Origin: Planctomycetota bacterium
Lineage (GTDB): Bacteria; Planctomycetota; Planctomycetia; Isosphaerales; Isosphaeraceae
Direction of reading: 5' to 3'
Assembly: GCA_021778575.1 (NCBI GenBank)
Contig: JAJYCH010000015.1
Coordinates: 1 to 17,732 of the forward strand
Length of the DNA: 17,732 nt
Shown: one piece after another, positions 7,901 through 14,700 of the stretch
Numbering within the stretch: the stretch's first letter is position 1
Layout: each line of letters starts with the position of its first letter
The notes under the pieces: model-generated
The model's database searches: none
What the model was told of the DNA's origin: nothing
Seen by the model: the letters and a program-made list of their open reading frames with translations, nothing else
Program-made: the position numbers and the translations under genes

Positions 7901-9132
7901 GCGACCAGCACGCCCTCGCGACTGAGCCAGCCCCGGGCCCGGCGGAGGAACGCACCGGGATCTTCAAGGTGCTCGAGCACGTCGCCGCAGACGATGCAGT
8001 CGAACTCATCAACCGCAAAGCCCGGGGCGATCCGCTCGATGTCGCCGACGACCACCCGGTCCAGGCGACCCAGTGCCGCCGATCCGGCGACCCGGTCGAG
8101 TTCGATCCCCACGACCTCGGCCCCCTGCCGGGCTTTGATCGCCTCTCCCAGTCGGCCCACCCCGCAGCCCACGTCCAGGACCCGGCGAACCGTGGTCGGG
8201 ACCAGCGCCAGGATCTCGGGCCGGGCGTGCGAGTAATAGGACAGGTCAAATGGGGCCGTCAGGACGACGGAAGTCGTCGCCGCGACCCGGACCGTGCCGA
8301 GGTCGGCCTCGACGGATCGCAGCAGCGTCTCCATCCGATGGCGGTACGTGTGCTTCGCCTGGGCTTCCGCACGCCCAGCCGCCGAGATCCGCTCGCGGAT
8401 GTCGTCGCGTTTCAGGTAGTACGCCGCTTTGTCGAGCAGATCCTCCGCATCGCGGTAGGTCGCCAGATGGACCCCGTCCTCGAACAGCTCGGCCTGGCCG
8501 TTGGCGGTCAGGTCGTTGGTCAAGAGCAGCGACCCGCAGGCCAGAGCCTCGAACACCCGCATGTTCACGTCGTCGCGTAGGCTCCGGTTGAACACCAGCC
8601 GCGACGCCGAGTAAATCTCCGCCATCGCCTCGAAATAGGCGTTCCCCACGAACACGTCGCGGAACGTCCACCGCAGCCGGTTGATCAGCTCCTCCCGCGG
8701 GCCGGGGAACAGATTTCCAACGAACGCGACGTCGTGCCGCTTCGGCACCTCGTGCTTGCCGTGGATCGTCGGGTCACACGCCAACGGAAGCCAGCTCGCG
8801 GCGATTCCCAGGCCGGTCAGTTTTGCCGCGCCGTCGCGCTGAGCGGCGAAGACCCGGTCGAAGTCGCGAGCCCGCTCGGCGCACCAGGCGAAGTTCAGGT
8901 GCGTGTCGATCGCCCACCACGCCGCCGGCCTCAGCTCAGGCGGCAGGCGGTATTCCATCCCGTCGTCGATATTCAGATAGAGATCGAATCCGGCCCGGGG
9001 GATCTGCCCTAAATCGGCGGGCCGGAAGTGCTCGACCTCGACCAACTCGCGCAGGGCGCGGAGGCAATACGTCCCGGTGGTCTCGGGACGAGACGTGTCG
9101 TCAAAAATCAGGGCGACGCGGCGGATGTCCAT
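4903..9132 (-). CDS. Five-domain glycosyltransferase: CgeB-like + methyltransferase + GT2 + CgeB-like + GT9-like
   Basis: This 1409-aa protein strings together five catalytic-looking domains. Residues 1-275 resemble CgeB/Glyco_trans_1_2 GT-B enzymes (AFVGNLFPG, VNMRVFEALACGSLLLTND). Residues 305-460 are a methyltransferase with an intact SAM loop DVGCGVGRLG (320-329) and CGDVLEHLEDP. Residues 523-757 are a GT2 domain (FVDNGSSDGT, LLDNDAVVT with DND at 606-608, CEDKDYC, VHHFGGRTF). Residues 792-1095 are a second CgeB-like GT-B domain (AFVGQIYGDRRDEL, LYVVLGHGGFFLAPE). Residues 1096-1146 are a Pro/Gly/Arg linker. Residues 1147-1409 resemble heptosyltransferase-type GT9 proteins (LGDVIYALPVVRHLGGG near the start, NCGVFVGNQSLPLALAAG near the end). 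The start is ATG 9132, 24 bp after the upstream GT4 gene, so the two are probably co-transcribed. No export signal is visible. The product is likely a glycan-assembly enzyme; the substrate is unknown. Confidence 0.9.
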   Translation of the reverse strand: MDIRRVALIFDDTSRPETTGTYCLRALRELVEVEHFRPADLGQIPRAGFDLYLNIDDGMEYRLPPELRPAAWWAIDTHLNFAWCAERARDFDRVFAAQRDGAAKLTGLGIAASWLPLACDPTIHGKHEVPKRHDVAFVGNLFPGPREELINRLRWTFRDVFVGNAYFEAMAEIYSASRLVFNRSLRDDVNMRVFEALACGSLLLTNDLTANGQAELFEDGVHLATYRDAEDLLDKAAYYLKRDDIRERISAAGRAEAQAKHTYRHRMETLLRSVEADLGTVRVAATTSVVLTAPFDLSYYSHARPEILALVPTTVRRVLDVGCGVGRLGEAIKARQGAEVVGIELDRVAGSAALGRLDRVVVGDIERIAPGFAVDEFDCIVCGDVLEHLEDPGAFLRRARGWLSREGVLVASLPNARHHQVVAGLLEGNWTYESAGLLDETHLQFFTRRDAIALLDKAGFRVERAFLVPGPGHAEWLAAGSPGEVRIGRLHIAGIPREEAEEFHAYQFLFEARPTPETTETELTSIVIRTCNELEYTRRCVDSVRSGTSEPHELIFVDNGSSDGTVAYLRSVPGATVIENRENRGIPAAANQGIGAARGRHIVLLDNDAVVTRGWLGKLLAVLEGDPKTGLVGPCTNWPEGDQQVELGYRDLTDLDRSVHDWSRERDGRSREVAELNGFCLLIRRELIDRVGLFDESYGLGLCEDKDYCRRSSAAGYRNRVAEDVFVHHFGGRTFAASGVDMARLFAENRQRFRDRWEPSPAPTFAKTPVAPAGVDFRPDAKPAMGSAGDRLRIAFLGNFEQAWSTEGYAAEALERIGHEVHRIHEYGVADAQDVLDRIDRFGADCLLFFKGRIGVDPADVGAVLRPDPSPLIEVLERSPVPGYLWYFDRVHGYDAEPSRAEWMRRVAPLCRVAFVTDGGLATTPGANWRVLRQGISRPSVERVEVPEEDREDLAFVGQIYGDRRDELEAVRREFPVRVISDVFGRRLSRWIRRHRIILGPRYPGAPGYWSDRLYVVLGHGGFFLAPEVAGMREEGFEPGVHYAPLGDDPLRDIRDWLARPRERERIARQGRELVLGRFTYEDRVRELTTVIRETLSPPGKSAGATAFEPGAGPSAPRPTPRQGPAGRSIDARGTVRRPGSRSGGSSLRFRHRRKLGDVIYALPVVRHLGGGTLYLDPASHDGSRDEPYWRQQFESLIPFLRRQPYLHEVRLYEGEDFDVDLDAYLQTSHGTRGDRVSIVANHFVGLGLEPPAEIAPWLVAPKTSPFAPILVHRSPRYRGLVDYSFLEGLAGKLSCVGSEAERAPFEAIGARSLTTDGVDALASVIRNCGVFVGNQSLPLALAAGFGGVRMIEESPELPNAALGDDREFVLTGSVEANRAGLARLLAGAGLRPEEFLPARRPVTLRLQE

Positions 9133-9156
9133 GCTCGGACCCGAGGACGCGGTTCG

Positions 9157-10758
9157 CTAACGGACCCGGGCGACGTCGCGTCGGGCCAACAGAGGCCGGT
9201 AATGCCGCTCGATCACCGTCTCCCACGGGAAATCCTCTTCGAACCGGCGACGCCCCGCAAGACCCATCCGCTCCCGCAACGCCGGATCATCGAGCAGGAT
9301 CGCCAGCTTCTTCGCCAGGTCCCGCGCATCCCCCGGCTCGAACAGTAATCCGGTCACGCCGTCGGTGATCGTTGCCGGCAAGCCGCCGATCCGGCTGCCC
9401 ACCACCGGCAGCCCGCACGCCATCGCCTCCACCGACGTTCGGCTCAAGCCGTCGGGGGCGATCGTCGGCACCACGCAGATGTCTGAAGACCGGTAGTGCC
9501 GGGGTAAATCCTCCTGCGAGGCCCAGCCCACGAACCGGGTGAACTCGTCGAGCCGGCCGGGAGGGTCGCCCGTCACCACCAGCTCGAAGTCCGATCGGAA
9601 CCCACGCAGGATCTGGCAGGCATCGTGGAGCACGCGAAAGCCCTTGATGTACTCGCCCGGTAGTCCCGCCATGAAGATCGTGGTCAGCTTCGGGTCGGAC
9701 CGAAGGGCGGGCTCTTCCGGCGCCGGCCAGGGGAACCGGGCCGGGTCCATCCCCCAGGGCACCACCTCGACTCGACTCGCGTAGGGCTCGAGCAAAACCT
9801 TCGTGGCCGGGTTGAGCACGAGCACCGCCTCAGCCCCCTCCAGGGCCCGGCGGAGCGAGCGGTCGTACTCGGCCGTGCCGACCCCGGCCAACTCCCGCTC
9901 CAGCCGATGCAGATCGCCCGAAGTCTCGCCCCAGTGGGACAGGCAGCGATGGCACGCGTCGGGCGTGGCGAGCTGGTGCTTGGGGCACTGCGAAGGTGGG
10001 CCGGTCTCCGAGGGGAGCAGCCGGAGGTTGTTGAGTGGGCAGAGGCATTCCAGGGCGGCGAATCGCAGGAAGTAGGGGTAGCCTCGCACCGCCTCGGCCA
10101 GGATCGGCTTCATGTTCCACGCGTCGGTGATGATTACATAGTCGGGGGCGAAGGCGTCAATAGCCCGGCGGAAGCGGTCGCGGATCGTATTGGCGTCGAA
10201 GAGGCCGTCATTGAAATCGATCGCCCCCGAATCGATCGGCAGCAGCAAGTGGACGCGGCCGATCCCCCAATCGGCGCGGAGGGGGTAGAAGTGGCGGACC
10301 TCATAACCGGCGCGGGCGAGGAACTGGGCCAGCTCGACGGTGTGGACGATGCCGCCGCCGGTGGAGGGCCAGTTGAACAGGAAGCTGAGGATCGCCACGC
10401 GGACCGGGGCGGGACGAGATGTGAGAGTCGCCGGCACCGCAGAGGCCGGGTCTGGGGGAGCCACCTGGTGTTCCGCTTCCAGGATGGCGGCATTGAGCCG
10501 GGCCGGTTCGTAACCGGAGTCAAGAGTCAGCAACGCTTCCATCGCCGTTTTTGAGGCAGCGAGGTCACCGTAAATGGCAGCGAGGACCGCGAGATCGTTG
10601 GTGATAATAGATTTGAGTTGAGGGTCCGCCGTCGCCTCGACCGTGAGGTAGAGCTGCCGGGCCTCGTCGAACTGTCCCTGGATAGCTAGACGGTTTGCCT
10701 TTCGATACACCTTGGGCAACTCTCTAAGATTTTGGTAGAGTCCAACTCTTGTGACCAT
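9157..10758 (-). CDS. GT4 family glycosyltransferase with N-terminal TPR-like region
   Basis: I prefer ATG 10758 (533 aa) over an upstream in-frame TTG at 10785, which would add nine residues of unconvincing sequence. In 533-aa numbering, residues 16-95 look like two TPR-type helical repeats. Residues 120-530 form a GT-B glycosyltransferase: a glycine-rich GGGIVHTVELAQFLARAGYEV in the acceptor half, and in the donor half TIFMAGLPGEYIKGF and APDGLSRTSVEAMACGLPVV with GGLPATITDG, the usual GT4 nucleotide-sugar site. A cysteine cluster (C238, C240, C258, C269, C272) is inserted in the N-terminal half. It transfers a sugar from an activated donor, probably to a glycan intermediate; the specific sugar is unknown. 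It is the first gene of the minus-strand run, so the promoter should lie in the spacer above 10758. Confidence 0.9.
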   Translation of the reverse strand: MVTRVGLYQNLRELPKVYRKANRLAIQGQFDEARQLYLTVEATADPQLKSIITNDLAVLAAIYGDLAASKTAMEALLTLDSGYEPARLNAAILEAEHQVAPPDPASAVPATLTSRPAPVRVAILSFLFNWPSTGGGIVHTVELAQFLARAGYEVRHFYPLRADWGIGRVHLLLPIDSGAIDFNDGLFDANTIRDRFRRAIDAFAPDYVIITDAWNMKPILAEAVRGYPYFLRFAALECLCPLNNLRLLPSETGPPSQCPKHQLATPDACHRCLSHWGETSGDLHRLERELAGVGTAEYDRSLRRALEGAEAVLVLNPATKVLLEPYASRVEVVPWGMDPARFPWPAPEEPALRSDPKLTTIFMAGLPGEYIKGFRVLHDACQILRGFRSDFELVVTGDPPGRLDEFTRFVGWASQEDLPRHYRSSDICVVPTIAPDGLSRTSVEAMACGLPVVGSRIGGLPATITDGVTGLLFEPGDARDLAKKLAILLDDPALRERMGLAGRRRFEEDFPWETVIERHYRPLLARRDVARVR

Positions 10759-11095
10759 GATTCTGCTTAGAAAACAGTATGCCAAGATCAGATGCGTGGC
10801 TGAAAAACATTCGTTTTCATGGATAATAGTGCCGCCCGAATGGAGGCATGTCCGCTGACACTAATTCTGCCACGCAAATCGCCCAAATAAACAAAAGATC
10901 TGGCCTCCTCAGCAGAATCTGTGGGTGGGAAAAACGCCGTTCTGTCGACTTTCCCTCAGGTTTTCAGTGGTATTCGACGACCCGGGAGGGCTTGGTTACT
11001 TGATCCTGGAAACGAGGCTAGAAATTGCAGTCTTCTGACACATCAAGCTTGTCCTTCCCTCCCGCCTTCACCATTCCTTCCATCTTCCAGCAACT
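10759..11095. other. Intergenic spacer, 337 bp
   Basis: I see no convincing gene here. The spacer is AT-richer than the glycosyltransferase genes. It must hold the promoter of the minus-strand glycosyltransferase run, but I cannot pick a good -35/-10 pair. A short inverted repeat (TGAAAA, 7-nt loop, TTTTCA at 10801-10819) is too weak to call a terminator. A pyrimidine-rich tract on the plus strand (about 11050-11090) lies just past the stop of the 188-aa gene. Confidence 0.6.
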
Positions 11096-11662
11096 TTACT
11101 TCGTAATTTTGTCCGTTGGAAACTTATACTCAAATAGACCCGATCGGGCCTCTTCACCAGGTCTCCAAGGTACAAAAAATCTATGCTCAATTATGTGATC
11201 GTTCGGCGAATTGAACGAAGCGTCCACCGAAAGTCCATCGTCCGTAAATTTCATATGCTTGACTCTTAAGCCAGAGGGGTTGCTCCAATAGTAAAAAGTC
11301 CGATCGCCATTTTCATTCGAAGTAGATTTTACTTGAATTGTGTCCCACGAGATTCTTAGCTTTGCATCAAAATAACCATCTCGGATGACTTGAGCAAACC
11401 GGTCATGCCCATCAAAGACAGCCAATTGCGCACGTCCACAAGCTTGGCGCAAGAACGACCTCGCCTGATCAGGCCCCAATTCACGCCACGCCTTCTCGAT
11501 ATCGATATACAATGAATTATCAATATATTTGGAATAATCGGTTTTATCCGGGCCGGGGACTTTGCGGACTACGTGCTCAGCAGGATAAAAATAAATTAGC
11601 CCGATAGACGCAAAAAACAAACCAAGAACACAGAGAAGCAAAGAAATCAGTAGCTTTCTCAT
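11096..11662 (-). CDS. Hypothetical membrane-anchored protein downstream of RHS
   Basis: I do not recognise this 188-aa protein. It starts with MRKLLISLLLCVLGLFFASIG, a positively charged start followed by one hydrophobic segment at about residues 4-26. The Cys lacks a proper lipobox (Leu precedes it), so an uncleaved anchor or signal peptide is more likely than a lipoprotein. The remaining 160 residues are soluble and polar, with a predicted beta-rich feel (AKLRISWDTIQVKS, RTFYYWSNPSGLRVKHMKF). The gene is far more AT-rich than its neighbours: by hand, 11281-11340 has 21 of 60 G+C. It lies 127 bp downstream of the RHS stop on the same strand, the place where immunity genes of RHS toxins usually sit. 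That role is inference only. The ATG has a weak GGAA ribosome site. Confidence 0.75.
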   Translation of the reverse strand: MRKLLISLLLCVLGLFFASIGLIYFYPAEHVVRKVPGPDKTDYSKYIDNSLYIDIEKAWRELGPDQARSFLRQACGRAQLAVFDGHDRFAQVIRDGYFDAKLRISWDTIQVKSTSNENGDRTFYYWSNPSGLRVKHMKFTDDGLSVDASFNSPNDHIIEHRFFVPWRPGEEARSGLFEYKFPTDKITK

Positions 11663-11675
11663 TGCGGTTATTCCA

Positions 11676-11696
11676 TTTCATGAAAACTGTACAGTT
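11676..11696. promoter_or_regulatory. Two abutting palindromes upstream of the 188-aa gene (candidate operator)
   Basis: TTTCATGAAA (11676-11685) and AACTGTACAGTT (11685-11696) are both perfect palindromes and share one base. They end 14 bp above the start codon of the 188-aa gene, where a regulator could control that gene separately from the RHS gene upstream. CTGTACAG lacks the N8 spacer of a classical LexA box. No binding protein can be named. Confidence 0.3.
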
Positions 11697-11789
11697 CAGT
11701 AAGGGTCAGAACATCAGAGGAGAACGAGCGAATTTGATTTCGATCTCCCTGTATAGGGGGATACTATTTAGAGGGGCTTGGGCCAACCC

Positions 11790-14700
11790 TTACCCGTAGG
11801 GGGGGGCCCATCCTGTGGGCAACGTATTTGTAAGGGGAAGAGAATATGCATCTGAACCAGGTGAATCTGTGGGACAACCATTATCTCCAAAATTCGGTCC
11901 TGTCGGATTCTCTTTCGATTTTCCGCAAGGGCAACCAGGAGCGCACTTAGCCGGAGCCTGCGTGACCTGCGGAGCTCCTGGAAGATTTTCGCAAGGAGAT
12001 AGCGTGTCGGTGGGGAGGTAAACATGCCCAGTAAACGGTCCTTTTATATTTCTAAACTTATTCCAAAAAGAATCCTTTGGTTTATTGTACACGCAAACCT
12101 GGATAACACATGTAGCAACACACGAGCATTTTGGCACAGTGAGTGCTACTTCTGTGCTCACTTGACTACCAAATTGAAGTGTGAAAGGAGGAAGGTTTAC
12201 GCTTATCTGGCCCGAAAATTGGGACTGTTTTTTGGGCCCAGGTTGAGGTTCCTCTGAGCAGTTGGATCCATACCACGGCGAGCAGATCCTCACCTTTATC
12301 AATGATTTATCCGGAGGATCGGCAGTGACAACAGTAGGGGGCGCAGGGTCCTGGAACGTCATACCAGCGAAACCATTTGGATCTACATATCTTACAGGCG
12401 AATTGTTTGCGTATGAATATAGGTTGACATTCTGCCAACTGAAGCCCAACGGGTCTTGGCTCAGGAATCTGCCAAAGATCGGGTTGTAATACCGTGCCCT
12501 CACGAAGCTATATCCTGTATTGCTGTCAAAGTAATATCCAGATTTTCCGATATATTTGAATGCGTTTGTCGTGCTCCCGCTCGCCGAAAGGATGTTCCCC
12601 CATGAATCATAAGTGTATGAGTCTGTGACCGACCCAGATCCGTTAGTAAGCTGCACCGTCGAGCCCAGCCCATCGAACAGATAATAGGACCTCGTCCCGC
12701 CCCGCCACTGCGAGATCAAGTTGCCGTATTGCTCCGGCCGCAACGTATAAACGACCGAGATATTGTCCGTCGAGTTCGTCTCCAGAAGGATGTTCTCGAA
12801 ATCCCATAGGAAGTTGAAACCGCCGGTCGAATCGAACCTCTGCACCCGACGACCGTCACCATCGTAAGTAAAGCTGTCCACAGTCCCAGACGGCAGCGCC
12901 GTCTGCTTGAGGCGGTTCTCGAAGTCCCACGTGTTCGTAGAGATCTGTCCCAAAGGATTCGACGTCACCAACTTGTTCCCGTCCGCATCGTAGTTGAACG
13001 TCGTCGGCCCTGCCGTCGTCGTAAATCTCGTCAGCTGGTTCGCTACGTCGTAGGTGTAGGTCGTGCGAACGCCGCCATTGTTCATCAACTGCCGGTTGCC
13101 CACCGGGTCGTAAGTGTAATTAATAGTGTAGGCATTTGCGCCGCTCCGCTGTTCCTCCAGAAGTCGGTAATCGTTACCGTAGCTCCACGTCACCCGCGCC
13201 CCACTCGACTCTACTACGTGCTGTTTATTCCCCACTCCGTCGTAGGCGTACGCGAAACTCGACAACGCCGGGCCCGTCGGGCCCAAATTCGACACCTCCA
13301 GCAGCCGGTCCGCATGGTCGTACGTGTAAGATGCCCGCGTCGCGTTGGCCATCTTCACCGACGTAGTCCGGCTCGCCGCGTCGTAGCTGTAGCTCGTACG
13401 CTCGCCCTGCGGGTTCGACAGGTGCGTCAGACGCCCCGCTCCGTCGAAGACATAGGTGAACCGCAACCCCTCCGGCTCGATCAGATACCGGCGCTGCCCG
13501 ACCGCGTCGTAGGCGTAGGTCAACCGCATTGCCAGCGGGGTATTGTGGCACGTCACCCGGCCGTCCGCGTCGTAGGTCGCCGTCGTACGCCCCGTCCAGT
13601 CACAGAGTGCCGTGCGCTGGCTGGCCTTGTCATAGACGAAGGTCACCCGTGTGCCATCGGGATAACGCTGGCCCGTCAGCCGACTCGCGTTATCATAGAC
13701 GTAGCTCGTGCGATTGCCCCGCGCGTCGATTCGGAGCATCTGACGGCTGGCGGCATCGTAGGCCGACGTGGTGCGCCGCCCCAGGGCATCGGTCACCTGG
13801 ACCTTCCGGCCGTCGGCGTCATATCCGAACGTGATGCGATTGCCGTTGGGGTCGATAATCGCCGTGTTCCAACTCACCGCGTTGTAGACCTGGGTGGTGC
13901 GGTAGCCGTTGGCGTCGATTGTAGCCGAGATTCTACCATTCGCATCGTAGATGTTGGTCGTCAGCTTGCCGTTAGCATCCTGGATGCGAACTTGTTGACT
14001 GGCCCTGTCGTAACTATAACTCGTGCAGTTCAGCAGCGGGTCGATGCCAGCGATCTTGCGAGTCGCTGCATCATATATTGTTGTACTAACATTTCCTAAT
14101 GAATTTATGATTCTAATGACTTGCGATGCCGCGTCGTAGGCGTAACTGGTCCGGTTCAAGAGCGGATCGATGTTCGCAATCTTCCGGTTGGCGACGTCGT
14201 AAACCGTCGTGCTGATGTAGCCAAGCGGGTTCGTCGTGCGCAATTGCCTCGATGCCGCGTCGTAGGCGTAACTGGTCCGGTTCAGCAGTGGGTCGATACT
14301 CACGATCTGACGGCTGGCAGCGTCGTAGACTGTCGTACCAGTGTAGCCCAGTGGATTGGTCGTCCGGACCAACCTCGATGCCGCGTCATAGACGTAACTG
14401 GTCCGGTTCAGCAGCGGGTCGATACTCACGATCTGACGGCTGGCGGCGTCGTAGACCGTCGTACCAGTGTAGCCTAGCGGATTGGTAGCCCGGATCTGCC
14501 TGGACGCATTGTCATAGGCGTAACTGGTCCGGTTCAGCAGCGGGTCGACGCTGGCGACCATCCGACTCGCCGCGTCGTAGACCGTCGTGCTCACGAAACC
14601 TAAGGCGTTCGTCGTCCGCACTTGCCGCGAAGCCCCGTCGTACGCCATACTCGTGCGGTTCAGCAGCGGGTCCACCGACGCCACCGGCCGGTTCAAGGCG

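Noticed and set aside
6007..8580. Very long plus-strand open frame (857 codons)
   Set aside because: It lies antisense to the 1409-aa glycosyltransferase, is rich in Pro/Arg/Asp/Val and has no domain; high GC leaves the antisense frame open.
10921..11106. Short plus-strand frame in the intergenic spacer
   Set aside because: It is 61 codons of low-complexity Ser/Pro, with no ribosome site, and overlaps the 3' end of the 188-aa gene.
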